Of a DNA stretch of 63,872 nucleotides, positions 1-8,294 are shown piece after piece. The notes beneath the pieces were generated by a model, which was given only the letters and a program-made list of their open reading frames with translations, was not told the origin of the DNA and did no database searches. The position numbers and the translations under genes are program-made. The stretch covers positions 1 through 63,872 of the forward strand of contig JARLGJ010000050.1 in NCBI GenBank assembly GCA_031296105.1. Reading direction: 5' to 3'. How positions within the stretch are numbered: the first letter of the stretch is position 1; every line of letters begins with the position of its first letter. This stretch comes from Acidobacteriota bacterium. GTDB lineage: Bacteria; Acidobacteriota; Terriglobia; Terriglobales; Acidobacteriaceae.

Positions 1-244
1 TCAGGCTCTTGATGGCCGTAGCCAGAGGCTCATGCGCCGGCTCACTCAGCAGCAGATGAACATGCTCGGGCATGATGACGTAGCCATAGACGCAGATCAA
101 ATACTTACGCCGCACTCGCTCCAGAGCTGCCTCGAAGACCAGGGCTGCATCTGAGGCAAGAAAATGCCTGGCGCGCCGATGGCAGCAGAAAGTGACAAAA
201 TGCGTCTGGCGGGATTGCTGGAAGCGTCGGAGTCCCCAAGGCAT
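1..244 (-). CDS. REP-associated tyrosine transposase (RAYT, Y1_Tnp/IS200-like), 3' end cut by window edge
   Basis: Single-strand DNA transposase of the HUH/Y1 family that mobilises or maintains REP palindromes. Reading leftward from ATG at 244, 81 codons are visible. The protein opens MPWGLRRFQQ, runs through a THFVTFCCHRR segment, and reaches MPEHVHLLLSEP at about residues 59-70. The H-V-H there is the HUH metal-binding pair of RAYTs. The catalytic tyrosine and C-terminus lie beyond the left edge. A REP-like palindrome sits 87 bp upstream of the start, as is usual for RAYTs. The frame is too short to be obvious by length alone, but the motif is diagnostic. Truncation is due to the window, not visible decay. 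Confidence 0.88.
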   Translation of the reverse strand, partial: MPWGLRRFQQSRQTHFVTFCCHRRARHFLASDAALVFEAALERVRRKYLICVYGYVIMPEHVHLLLSEPAHEPLATAIKSL

Positions 245-330
245 GAAGAAGAGAGTAGCTCCCGGAAAAGGTCTGAGCAAGATGGTAGCTGGGGTGGAAA
301 AGAAATAGTAACAAAAGAAAGATCAACCGC

Positions 331-367
331 CCCACTCAAGCCAAAAGAAGGCTTGAATGGGCCACCC
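331..367. repeat. REP family A, copy 1
   Basis: Imperfect palindrome: CCCACTCAAGCC, short loop, GGCTTGAATGGG, then a conserved GCCACCC tail. The stem is 12 bp with one mismatch. Two further copies lie at 62498 and 62711. Placement just upstream of the RAYT gene suggests this is the cognate REP sequence. The rest of the 245-569 gap shows no gene; it includes the Shine-Dalgarno for the next gene. Confidence 0.8.
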
Positions 368-569
368 GCCAAGCTGACAGACACTCCCCCGACAACCGCC
401 TGTTCCCTTCCCACCCCGGGCCGAAATAAGCCATTTTCCCGCCGAATTCATCTTGTCAGATAAGCTGATATGTAGTAACGTCACTCCGACTTTTATGCCC
501 TTTCCGCACGCGGCGCACCGGGTGGCCACGCCAGGACCGGAACAACCGCGGCGGATATCGGAGGCAATC

Positions 570-1991
570 ATGATCGATTCCGCCCTCATTCAAAAGCTCC
601 GGGAAATCGTTGGCACCGGCAACGTGCTGACCAGCAAAGTGAACCTCGTGACCTATGGTTACGACGCCACGGCCGACGTGCCTCAGGGGCGGCCGGACGT
701 GATTGTGATGCCCACCACGGCCGAGCAGGTGCAACAGGTGGTAAACCTGGCGCGGCGCAACGGCGTGGCCATTTACTCGCGCGGCGCGGGAACCAACCTG
801 AGCGGCGGCACCATTCCGGTGGAAAAAGGCATTGTGCTCTCGCTGCAAAAGATGAACAAGATCGTGGAAGTGGACGCCGAGAACCTGACCGCCGTGGTGC
901 AGCCCGGCGTCATCATTCAGGAGCTGAACAACGCCGCCGCCAAGCACGGACTGATGTATCCGCCGGACCCCGGCACGGTAACTACGGCCACCATGGGCGG
1001 CTCGGTGGCGGAGAACTCCGGCGGCCTGCGCGGGCTGAAGTACGGCGTGACCAAGCACTACGTGATGGGCATGGAAGTGGTGCTGGCCAACGGAGACCGC
1101 GTGCGCTTTGGCGGCAAGACGGTGAAGAACGTGACCGCCTACGACTTCTCCAACTTATTTGTCGGCTCGGAGGGCACGCTGGGCATCATCGTGGAGATCA
1201 CGTGCAAGCTGCTGCCCGCACCCAAGTATCGCCGCGCCATGCTGGCCACCTACAAAAGCGTTTCCGACGCAGGCAACACCGTGTCGGCCATCATCAAGGC
1301 GCAGGTCATCCCCGCAACGCTGGAAATTCTGGACAACATGACCATCCGCACGGTGGAGGACTTTGCCCACGTCGGCCTGCCGGTGGAAGCCGAGGCTCTG
1401 CTGCTGATTGAAGTGGACGGCATGGCCGAGGAAGTTGTCGCGCGCGAAGCCGAAGCCGTGGTGCGCTGCGTGAATGAGAACCATGGCAACCTGCGCGTGG
1501 CCAACTCCGACGCCGAGCGCGATGCCCTGTGGGCAGCCCGCCGCGCGGCCTTGCCCGCACTGGCCTCGCTGAATAATACCGTGGTGCTGGAAGATGCCAC
1601 CGTGCCGCGCAGCCACATTACGGACATGCTTTTGGAACTGCGCGCCATTGCCACCAAGTACAAATTGACCATGGGCACCTTCGGGCACGCCGGCGATGGC
1701 AACCTGCATCCCACGATTCTGGCCGACAAGAACAACAAGGACGAGATGGACCGCGTGCATCATGCGGTGGACGAGATTTTTGCCGCGGCGCTGCGCTTTG
1801 GCGGCACTCTGAGCGGCGAGCACGGCATTGGCATAGCCAAGATGAAGTACCTGGGCAACGAGATTGGCGAGACCGGCCTGGACCTGATGCGCACCTTGAA
1901 GAACGCGCTGGACCCGGCGCACATGTTCAATCCCGGCAAGCTGGTTCCCTTCCCGAAGAAAGAAGAAGCCGAGGTGAGCCATGCCCGCTGA
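570..1991 (+). CDS. glcD: FAD-linked 2-hydroxyacid dehydrogenase, GlcD-like (glycolate or D-lactate oxidase subunit)
   Basis: Flavoprotein that oxidises glycolate, D-lactate or a similar 2-hydroxyacid and passes electrons to the Fe-S partner encoded next. The FAD-binding type 4 domain spans about residues 40-220 (SRGAGTNLSGG near 70-80; PPDPGTVTTATMGG near 128). A C-terminal FAD-oxidase domain contains FGHAGDGNLHP and SGEHGIG. At 473 residues it has normal family length. ATG 570 was chosen because GGAGG lies 6 bp upstream; an in-frame TTG at 453 would add 39 residues unlike the family. It overlaps the next gene by 11 bp. No glcE-like gene is present, so the enzyme looks like a two-subunit form; the substrate is not determined. 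Confidence 0.88.
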   Translation: MIDSALIQKLREIVGTGNVLTSKVNLVTYGYDATADVPQGRPDVIVMPTTAEQVQQVVNLARRNGVAIYSRGAGTNLSGGTIPVEKGIVLSLQKMNKIVEVDAENLTAVVQPGVIIQELNNAAAKHGLMYPPDPGTVTTATMGGSVAENSGGLRGLKYGVTKHYVMGMEVVLANGDRVRFGGKTVKNVTAYDFSNLFVGSEGTLGIIVEITCKLLPAPKYRRAMLATYKSVSDAGNTVSAIIKAQVIPATLEILDNMTIRTVEDFAHVGLPVEAEALLLIEVDGMAEEVVAREAEAVVRCVNENHGNLRVANSDAERDALWAARRAALPALASLNNTVVLEDATVPRSHITDMLLELRAIATKYKLTMGTFGHAGDGNLHPTILADKNNKDEMDRVHHAVDEIFAAALRFGGTLSGEHGIGIAKMKYLGNEIGETGLDLMRTLKNALDPAHMFNPGKLVPFPKKEEAEVSHAR

Positions 1992-3309
1992 GTCCGTGGC
2001 GCGGCCGCAGCTTGCCTATGACGAGTTGCAGGCCATACAGAAAGAGCTGGACAAGTGTATGCACTGCGGCGGCTGCATGGCCGTGTGTCCGGTGTATGCC
2101 ACCAACAAAACGGAAGCGGACGTGGCGCGCGGCAAAATCGCCGTGGCCGGAGCCGTGCTGGAAGGCTCGCTGAAGCTAGACGATCCGGAAGTGGTGGACA
2201 TGCTCTTCAACTGCCTGGTGTGCAAGAGCTGCATGCAGAGCTGCCCTACCAAGGTAGATTTCGGGCGCATCATGCTGGCCCTGCGCGCGGCCATTGTGCG
2301 TGAAAAAGGACTGCCGTGGCTGAAGAAAGCCATCTTCAGCACGCTCAAGCATCCGGAACTTTTCGACCGCGGCATGAAGCTGGGCGCGGCGCTCAGCGGC
2401 ATCGCCTTCCGCAAAGTAGGAGAAAACGGCATTGCCCCGCGCTCTCCGTTTGCCTTTGTCGGCAAGGCCGTGGACTTCGACGAGAACCGCTGGCTGCCTG
2501 CGCTGGCACCTGTTCCCTTGCGCGACCGCCAGCCCGAACTGGTAAAAATCGAAAAGCCCGTGGCGCGCGCGGCGTTCTTTACCGGATGTTCGATGAACTA
2601 CTTCTATCCCGAGACCGGCGAAGACCTGATCCAGGTGCTGAAGGAGAATCGCGTCGAGGTTGCCATCCCGAAGAAGCAGGCGTGCTGCGGCATTCCGGTA
2701 TTCGTGCATGGCGACCTGGAAACGATTCGCGAACTGGGCCGCCGCAACCTGGACGCCATGGAAGCCACCGGAGCGGAGTACCTCATCACCGGCTGCGGAT
2801 CATGCGGCGGCGCATGGCAGCACGAGTACAAGGAGATCTTTGCCACCGATCCCGAGTACGCGAAGAAAGCCGAATACTGGGCCGCGCGCACTTACGATAT
2901 TTCTGCTTTCCTGCTCGACGTGATCCACTATCGCAAGCCCACCGGCAAGGTGGAGGCCGTGGTCACGTATCATGACTCCTGCCACCTGAAGAAGACGATG
3001 AAAGTGTCGCGCGAGCCGCGCGAAATTCTGAAGGACGTGCCCGGCGTGACCTACAAAGAAATGGCCAATGCGGATGCTTGCTGCGGCAGCGGCGGATCGT
3101 ATGTGCTGACACACTTTGGCACGGCCACCGACATTGCCGAGCGCAAGGTGAACTCCGTCAAGGACACCGGTGCTGACACCGTGGCTACCGGCTGCCCGGC
3201 CTGCATGATGCAGATCTTCGACAACCTGCATCGCTTTGGCGGCGAGCAGAAGGTGCGGCATTACATTTCGATTTTGGCAGAGTCTTACCGCAACGAGCAG
3301 TCAAGCTAG
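1981..3309 (+). CDS. glcF: Fe-S subunit of 2-hydroxyacid dehydrogenase, GlcF-like, with two CCG domains
   Basis: Electron-transfer partner of the upstream flavoprotein, probably passing electrons to the quinone pool at the membrane. Two 4Fe-4S motifs are visible at C26-C29-C32-C36 and C78-C81-C84-C88. Two cysteine-rich CCG domains follow (FFTGCSMN..ACCGIP and HDSCHL..ACCGSGG), as in GlcF, LldE and heterodisulfide-reductase-type subunits. Length is 442 residues. It starts inside the end of glcD (11 bp overlap), implying translational coupling. A hairpin with a T-run follows 25 bp after the stop. Assignment to a specific acid (glycolate versus lactate) is inference. Confidence 0.87.
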   Translation: MPAESVARPQLAYDELQAIQKELDKCMHCGGCMAVCPVYATNKTEADVARGKIAVAGAVLEGSLKLDDPEVVDMLFNCLVCKSCMQSCPTKVDFGRIMLALRAAIVREKGLPWLKKAIFSTLKHPELFDRGMKLGAALSGIAFRKVGENGIAPRSPFAFVGKAVDFDENRWLPALAPVPLRDRQPELVKIEKPVARAAFFTGCSMNYFYPETGEDLIQVLKENRVEVAIPKKQACCGIPVFVHGDLETIRELGRRNLDAMEATGAEYLITGCGSCGGAWQHEYKEIFATDPEYAKKAEYWAARTYDISAFLLDVIHYRKPTGKVEAVVTYHDSCHLKKTMKVSREPREILKDVPGVTYKEMANADACCGSGGSYVLTHFGTATDIAERKVNSVKDTGADTVATGCPACMMQIFDNLHRFGGEQKVRHYISILAESYRNEQSS

Positions 3310-3333
3310 CAGTTTCTGATTCTTGTTGTGCTC

Positions 3334-3361
3334 AGGCCATCGCCCTGCGGTGGTCTTTTTA
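3334..3361 (+). terminator. Rho-independent terminator after glcDF
   Basis: Hairpin with arms AGGCCATCGC and GCGGTGGTCT (one G-U pair) around a CCT loop, followed by five T residues, 25 bp downstream of the glcF stop codon. Confidence 0.7.
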
Positions 3362-3392
3362 TTCGTCTGTCAAGATTCTCTTCACGCGTGCA

Positions 3393-3415
3393 AAGGCCTC
3401 GCGGTGCGAGGCCTT
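3393..3415 (-). terminator. Perfect palindrome between convergent units, possible terminator of the leftward operon
   Basis: AAGGCCTCGC, GGT loop, GCGAGGCCTT: a perfect 10 bp stem, 20 bp beyond the stop of the leftward methyltransferase gene. The following T-run on the minus strand is short (TTTG), so termination is plausible but weak. Confidence 0.45.
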
Positions 3416-3434
3416 GCCGATTCATCGCGCGCAC

Positions 3435-4046
3435 TCAGCCGCGCGTGGCAATAGCAAGAAAATTGAACTGTCCCGCGTGGGAGCAGAGGATGCTGTGCCA
3501 TCCGTCCTTCTCCAGCATGGCCGTCAGGCCGGCCTCGGGAATGCGTATGTCAATCGGCGGACCGGCATTGGGCGTCGCGTCAACGCGCCAGTCGCAAATG
3601 GCGATGCGGCCTCCGGGCGCAAGGATGCGCCGCGCCTCATGTAGCGCCAACAGCGGCTCATGAATCTCATGCCACACGTTGCAGTAGAACGCAAGCTGCA
3701 CCGAGGCTGTATCCAAACCTGTCTGGCTGCTGGACCCCAGGTGAAGTTGCACGTTCGTCACCGCCTGCTTCTGCAACTTGTCGCCAAGGTAGTCAAGCAT
3801 GGGCTGCTGCATGTCCACGGCGTGGACCACACCCTTCGGGCCGGCGGCTGCGGCCAGGGGCAGCGACAAATAACCCGTGCCCGCGCCGATGTCGGCGACG
3901 CAATCGCCGCTAGCGACTCCCAGCGCGGCGACGAGCGGAGCGACGGGCAGCATCTGTTCGCGGTCTGGACCTTCAAGTTTGCGCAGCTTCCCGGCGGGAA
4001 ACGTGCGCTCGGTAACCTGCTCGGGAAAAGAATGATCAGCAGACAT
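3435..4046 (-). CDS. Class I SAM-dependent methyltransferase
   Basis: Cytosolic methyltransferase of the Methyltransf_11/25 type with unknown acceptor. Motif I is VADIGAGTGYLSLPLA, followed by the acidic VHAVDM loop and a C-terminal LAPGGRIAICDW segment. The ATG at 4046 was chosen because CGAGGATTC precedes it; 203 residues. It is the last gene of a leftward run, 62 bp from the desulfurase gene, with its own Shine-Dalgarno, so it may belong to the metal-acquisition operon or be independent. Arsenite or other small-molecule methylation cannot be concluded: there is no conserved cysteine set. Confidence 0.75.
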   Translation of the reverse strand: MSADHSFPEQVTERTFPAGKLRKLEGPDREQMLPVAPLVAALGVASGDCVADIGAGTGYLSLPLAAAAGPKGVVHAVDMQQPMLDYLGDKLQKQAVTNVQLHLGSSSQTGLDTASVQLAFYCNVWHEIHEPLLALHEARRILAPGGRIAICDWRVDATPNAGPPIDIRIPEAGLTAMLEKDGWHSILCSHAGQFNFLAIATRG

Positions 4047-4108
4047 GAATCCTCGTTGTGCCGCGAGTGGCGGCGTAACCACTACACCCTACCATATTAG
4101 GCAACCTG

Positions 4109-5269
4109 TCACCGCGGGCACAAATCGCGCGGCTCGCGCGCGATGGCCTCCACAACCGCGAGCGCCGTCTCAATTTCCTCCGGACTGGTAAACGGCCCAG
4201 GACTGAGGCGCACGGTGCCGATGGCCGCCGTGCCCAGCGTGCGATGCGCCAGTCCGGCGCAGTGAATTCCTGGGCGCGAGGCAATGCCAGCGCGGCGCTC
4301 CAACTCCTCGGCCAACGCCGTGCACTCCCAGCCCTCCAGATTAAAGCTCACCACCGCTGCGCGCGGAGTGTCCACGGCGGGCCCATAGAGCGTGACGCCG
4401 GGAATGCGTGCAAGGCCGCGCAGCAGTTGTACGGTCAACCCGGTTTCGTGCTTGCGCACGCTGCTTACGCCGCGCGCGAGCAGATAAGTCACGGACGCAT
4501 CGAGCCCCGCAATGCCGGGAACATTCAGCGTGCCGCTCTCCAGGCGGTCAGGATAAAACGAAGGCTGCTCGGCGTTCAAAGACTCGCTGCCCGTGCCGCC
4601 CTCGCGCACCAGTTGCAACTCCACGCCTTCGCCCACGTAGAGCCCGCCGGTGCCCTGCGGTCCCAGCAGTCCCTTGTGTCCCGGGAATGCTAGTAGATCG
4701 ATACTCATCGATACAACATCGATGGGCAGGCTGCCCGCGCTCTGCGCGGCATCCACCAGGAAGAGAGCGCCGTGCGCGCGAACGATGGCGCCGATCTCCT
4801 GGATCGCCTGAATCGTGCCGGTAACGTTGGAAGCGTGCTGCATTACCACCAGACGCGTATTCGGGCGCAGCAGCCGGCGCACGTTTTCCGGATGCACGAA
4901 GCCCGTCTGGCCGGCCTCTGCCACCGACAGTTCCACGCCCATTTCCGCCAGAGCCTTCAGCGGACGCCACACCGAGTTGTGCTCCATGGCGGAGCAGATC
5001 GCGTGGTCGCCCGGGCGCAGCGCACCCTTGATTGCCAGGTGCAGCGCGTCCGTGGTGTTTGCCGTAAAACAAATGCGCAATGGGTTCGGCGCATGGAACA
5101 ATTCAGCCAGGTCTTCGCGGCAGGCGGCCACCATGGAAGCAGCGTCGAGCGCCGCGCGGTGATGCGTGCGGCCAGGATTGCCCAGTGGCTCGCGCAGGGC
5201 GCGCACCACGGCCTCGGCCACGCCCGCGGGCTTGGGCCAGGAGGTCGCCGCGTTGTCGAGGTAGATCAT
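4109..5269 (-). CDS. Cysteine desulfurase-like PLP enzyme, EF2568 subfamily (TIGR01977 type)
   Basis: Class V aminotransferase-fold enzyme expected to release sulfur or selenium from cysteine or selenocysteine. It begins directly at MIYLDNAATSWPKP, shorter at the N-terminus than SufS, as in the EF2568 subfamily. H97, D173 and PLP lysine K199 (AFPGHKGLLGPQ) are present, and a candidate persulfide cysteine lies at C337 (GIHCAGLAHRTLG). Length is 386 residues. ATG overlaps the DUF3343 stop by 4 bp (ATGA), so the two are coupled. This subfamily is known from clusters for selenium-dependent molybdenum hydroxylases, which fits the molybdenum-like context here. The exact acceptor is unknown. Confidence 0.82.
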   Translation of the reverse strand: MIYLDNAATSWPKPAGVAEAVVRALREPLGNPGRTHHRAALDAASMVAACREDLAELFHAPNPLRICFTANTTDALHLAIKGALRPGDHAICSAMEHNSVWRPLKALAEMGVELSVAEAGQTGFVHPENVRRLLRPNTRLVVMQHASNVTGTIQAIQEIGAIVRAHGALFLVDAAQSAGSLPIDVVSMSIDLLAFPGHKGLLGPQGTGGLYVGEGVELQLVREGGTGSESLNAEQPSFYPDRLESGTLNVPGIAGLDASVTYLLARGVSSVRKHETGLTVQLLRGLARIPGVTLYGPAVDTPRAAVVSFNLEGWECTALAEELERRAGIASRPGIHCAGLAHRTLGTAAIGTVRLSPGPFTSPEEIETALAVVEAIAREPRDLCPR

Positions 5270-5544
5270 TGCTCCAGCTCGCTGACGTCGAAAGCGCGCT
5301 TTTGCGAATTGCGCTCAGCTTCGGTTTCAGCAAACACACCGCCCGGGCGGATGCTCAACTCCTCGCAACGCGCAGCGACGCGCGGCACGTCTTCCTGGCG
5401 GCAGCGCAGGGCAAAGCTGCATCCTGTAAAGGAGAGGCTCTGCGGCGTGCGCTGCATCTCCACTTCTATGCCTTCGCGCGTCAAGCCGCGCTTCACCAGC
5501 GCAGCCTGATTCAGCGAAGCAAAAACCACCAGTTGCCAGGACAT
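5266..5544 (-). CDS. DUF3343 family protein (putative S/Se carrier-like)
   Basis: Small 92-residue cytosolic protein of the DUF3343 family, described as a putative sulfur/selenium carrier. The sequence MSWQLVVFASLNQAALVKRG begins a ferredoxin-like fold. C42 and C48 (FTGCSFALRC) could carry a persulfide. It lies 3 bp after the TsaA-FmdE gene and overlaps the desulfurase start by 4 bp, suggesting it receives sulfur or selenium from that enzyme. Function in this family has not been established biochemically as far as I know; the carrier role is inferred from context. Confidence 0.75.
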   Translation of the reverse strand: MSWQLVVFASLNQAALVKRGLTREGIEVEMQRTPQSLSFTGCSFALRCRQEDVPRVAARCEELSIRPGGVFAETEAERNSQKRAFDVSELEQ

Positions 5545-5547
5545 ACG

Positions 5548-6405
5548 TTATCCGCGCGGCGCCAGTTCCGAAACAACGACCGATTCCAACAGCGCGTCAT
5601 CGCCGAGGGAAAGCACTTCGTCGGCTCCGGCAAGAATCTGATCCTTGATGCGAATCTCCACTTTCTTTTTGCCCGAGGAGAGACATACGTACCAGTCGGA
5701 GATGGACTTCGGTTTCTCCTCAAAGTCCAAGGTGCCGTGCAGCACGCTGCATCCGGTTACGGCTTCCACGCCCTGGCCAAAGAAGTTTCCTCCATGCACC
5801 ACGGCCGTGGTGCCCACGCCGCGCGTGGCGCCCAATTCCTGCATGGCGCGCTTGCCCGCCCGCATGCCCAGCGTCAGCGCCACGTTGATGGTGTCCCAGT
5901 GCAGCAGACGCGAGGTGGTCTGCATGGGAATCTTCTGGCACCAGTGCAGAGGGGCGACGGCGTTGGGGAAGGAATCATATTTAGGAATGTAAATCTTAAT
6001 GTCCAGGATCGGCGTGCCGTCCACCGCGTCCAGTCCGCGCACATACAGACGGTTCTTGTCGCGCCGCATAATCTCCACAATGCAGGAACCAGTGGCCGAG
6101 GGACGGGCTGGCGAGCGCGTGGTGTAAATGCCGGTGCAACTCGGCTCGCCGATCAACGGCTGCGTCAGAATGTCCTGGCCCTCGGGGATGTGGGCGCGGC
6201 GTTTCCAGGCCTCGCGCTGGTGCTGATAGTAGAGCACGTGCAGGTGCGAGAAGTGCTCTATGCCGTTCAACGTCTCGGCCAGTTCCTCGCGCAATACCAG
6301 GCAAACATCTTCCGTGTAGGTCGGGATCTGCTCGAAGGTCTTCAGCACCGACTCAACGACGCCGATGGGACGTATGGTCACGGGCTGTTGCCAATCAAAA
6401 CTCAT
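5548..6405 (-). CDS. Fusion of TsaA/TrmO-like domain with FmdE-like domain
   Basis: 285-residue two-domain protein. Residues about 9-150 match the TsaA/UPF0066 (TrmO) SAM-dependent methyltransferase fold (RPIGVVES..; GIYTTRSPARPSATG; DILDIKIYIPKYD-like segment). Residues about 165-255 resemble FmdE, the small subunit associated with molybdenum/tungsten formylmethanofuran dehydrogenase (LTLGMRAGKRAM; VEAVTGCSVLHGTLDF). AAGGAG lies 6 bp before ATG 6405. It sits between the periplasmic binding protein and DUF3343 genes in a tightly packed operon. TrmO methylates t6A in tRNA, but fusion to FmdE in a transporter operon points to a metal or cofactor role. Function is inferred only. Confidence 0.78.
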   Translation of the reverse strand: MSFDWQQPVTIRPIGVVESVLKTFEQIPTYTEDVCLVLREELAETLNGIEHFSHLHVLYYQHQREAWKRRAHIPEGQDILTQPLIGEPSCTGIYTTRSPARPSATGSCIVEIMRRDKNRLYVRGLDAVDGTPILDIKIYIPKYDSFPNAVAPLHWCQKIPMQTTSRLLHWDTINVALTLGMRAGKRAMQELGATRGVGTTAVVHGGNFFGQGVEAVTGCSVLHGTLDFEEKPKSISDWYVCLSSGKKKVEIRIKDQILAGADEVLSLGDDALLESVVVSELAPRG

Positions 6406-6420
6406 GATGACTCCTTAAGC

Positions 6421-7521
6421 CTAGCGCTTTGCGCCCGGCCGCGGCACGGCGTAGGCAAGTATGTCGTTCAACTGCTGCTCGGTCAGTTTGACCTGATAGA
6501 ACTTCTCGTAGAAGTCGCGTGTCTCGCGGCGCATGTCGTAGTGAAACAGTTCGGGATAGAACAAATTGGCCAGCCACTTGATGCCAATGATGCGATTCGC
6601 CGACGGCGGACGGTCGATCCAGCAGAAGGGATACTGTGGCGTCTCAAACACCGCGTGATTGCGCACGGCCTTCACCGGCTGCCAGCGCGAATCCTTCCAC
6701 ACCGAGGAGTAAAACTCGCCCGGCCAGCTCGTGTGATCGTAGCCGGTGATGATGATGTCGGGGTTCCAGCCCAATATCTGCTCCAGCGATACCGGCGAGT
6801 GTCCGTAGCCTTTCTGCTCGGCAACTCCGGCGGCCACGTTCATGCCCCCGGCAAAATCCAGCGACTCCACGTGCATGGTGCCGCCCGGCTCGGTCTCCAA
6901 TCCCTTGGGGCCTTCCGCATAGTAGTAACGGCGGCGCTGCTGCTGCGGAATGCGGCTTACCTTCTGCTTGATTTCGTCGATGGTGTGTTGCACATCGGCC
7001 GCCAGCATGTTGGCGCGCTGCTCGCGATGCAGCAATTCCCCGGCCCGGCGGTAGGCTTCGGGCAGATTCCCAAACCCGCCCTTGATGACGTACACCGGTA
7101 TGTGCGTTTGCGCTTGCACGCGCTCGGCCTGCGCCTCGCCCATCGGGTCGCCCATCGAGATGAGCACGTCGGGATGCGCGGCCATGATCTTTTCTATGTT
7201 CCCTGTGTTGTCCTTGCCGAACCAGCCTCCCACCACGGGCAGGTTGCGCGCGGAATTCACCAGCAGCGCGCGTTCGCCGGGCGTGATTTCATGATTCCAG
7301 CCGATCAGCGCCGTGGGATCGATGGTGTATACCAGGATGGTTCCCATAGGACTCATGCCCAGCACGCGATGCACGTTGACGGGCACGGTAAGCCGGCGGC
7401 CCACCATATCGGTCACCACGCGCGTTGGACCCGCGGCCTTGGCGGGCACGGCTAGCAGGCTCATGGCCGCCAGCGTCAAAAGGAGTGCGGCGTTGCGCAT
7501 CCAGAAATTTCTCTGTTTCAT
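6421..7521 (-). CDS. ABC transporter periplasmic metal/chelate-binding protein (Peripla_BP_2 type)
   Basis: Periplasmic receptor of a BtuFCD/FecBCD-like importer. A signal peptide covers about residues 1-29 (MKQRNFWMRNAALLLTLAAM.. AKAA). The BtuF-type fold is indicated by RVVTDMVGRRLTVP, HRVLGM, IMAAHPDVLIS and LGWNPDIIITGYD. It is 366 residues. The start codon overlaps the ATPase stop by 4 bp (ATGA). Substrate is not readable from sequence; the COG1910-domain regulator in this locus suggests molybdate or tungstate, while iron-siderophore or cobalamin cannot be excluded. Confidence 0.87.
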   Translation of the reverse strand: MKQRNFWMRNAALLLTLAAMSLLAVPAKAAGPTRVVTDMVGRRLTVPVNVHRVLGMSPMGTILVYTIDPTALIGWNHEITPGERALLVNSARNLPVVGGWFGKDNTGNIEKIMAAHPDVLISMGDPMGEAQAERVQAQTHIPVYVIKGGFGNLPEAYRRAGELLHREQRANMLAADVQHTIDEIKQKVSRIPQQQRRRYYYAEGPKGLETEPGGTMHVESLDFAGGMNVAAGVAEQKGYGHSPVSLEQILGWNPDIIITGYDHTSWPGEFYSSVWKDSRWQPVKAVRNHAVFETPQYPFCWIDRPPSANRIIGIKWLANLFYPELFHYDMRRETRDFYEKFYQVKLTEQQLNDILAYAVPRPGAKR

Positions 7522-8294
7522 CCCAACCTCGGTACAACAAATTTTACGTCCGGCTGCTGCGGACTGCTAAGAACTTGCAAAGGCGTGGCAAATGCCGAAG
7601 AGAGCCTCTCCTCGGTCAGCGCGCGGGCCGGAGTGTCGCAGGACAGTATGCGTCCGCCATTCATCAGCACCACGCGCGATGCGCACAGAAATGCATGCGT
7701 CGGATCGTGCGTCGTCATCAGCACGCCAAAGCCCCGGGCGGCCAGGCTGCGAACGGTCTGCAAAACTTTCATCTGATTCGTCAGGTCCAGACTGGCCGCG
7801 GGCTCATCCAGAATCAACCACGGCGCCTGCTGCGCCAGCGCGCGCGCAATCAACACCATCTGCCGCTCGCCGCCGCTGATCTCCGTGTACCGCCGCTCGG
7901 CCAAGTGCAGAACCCCGAGCGACTCGAGGGCTTCGTCCGCAATGCGTTCATCGCTGCCGCCCGGCGCGGCAAAGGATTTCAAATGCGCCGCGCGCGCCAT
8001 CAGCACGACGTCGCGCACCAGGAAGGCGAACGGCGGAGTGTGTGCCTGCGGAACGTACCCAAAGGTGCGCGCCAAACGGCGCTCGGGCCAATGGGCAATG
8101 TCTTCTCCGCCCAGCCGCACCGCGCCTTCGGTGGGACGCAACAAACGCAGGATCGTTTTGAACAGTGTGGTTTTGCCGCAGCCGTTAGGCCCCAGCAAGC
8201 ATATTACCTCGCCGGTGTTGAAGGAGAAGTCGATTTGCTCGAGCACCGCTTTGTTGCGATACCCGCCGCTCAGCTTTTCCACCGCCAGGTTCAT
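7518..8294 (-). CDS. ABC transporter ATP-binding protein (FecE/BtuD type)
   Basis: Cytosolic ATPase driving import by the neighbouring FecCD-type permease. Walker A is GPNGCGKTTL, the signature is SGGERQMVLIARAL, Walker B is WLILDEPAA, and the switch histidine lies in TTHDPTHAF. ATG 8294 was chosen because it overlaps the permease stop by 4 bp (ATGA), giving 258 residues of normal size. An upstream in-frame extension to 8516 lies wholly inside the permease gene and is not family-like. Confidence 0.92.
   Translation of the reverse strand: MNLAVEKLSGGYRNKAVLEQIDFSFNTGEVICLLGPNGCGKTTLFKTILRLLRPTEGAVRLGGEDIAHWPERRLARTFGYVPQAHTPPFAFLVRDVVLMARAAHLKSFAAPGGSDERIADEALESLGVLHLAERRYTEISGGERQMVLIARALAQQAPWLILDEPAASLDLTNQMKVLQTVRSLAARGFGVLMTTHDPTHAFLCASRVVLMNGGRILSCDTPARALTEERLSSAFATPLQVLSSPQQPDVKFVVPRLG

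Noticed and set aside
453..569. N-terminal extension of glcD to TTG 453
   Set aside because: Residues unlike the family, while ATG 570 has a strong Shine-Dalgarno at correct spacing.
5080..7455. 791-codon plus-strand frame opposite four operon genes
   Set aside because: Crosses several real genes on the other strand and has no family features.
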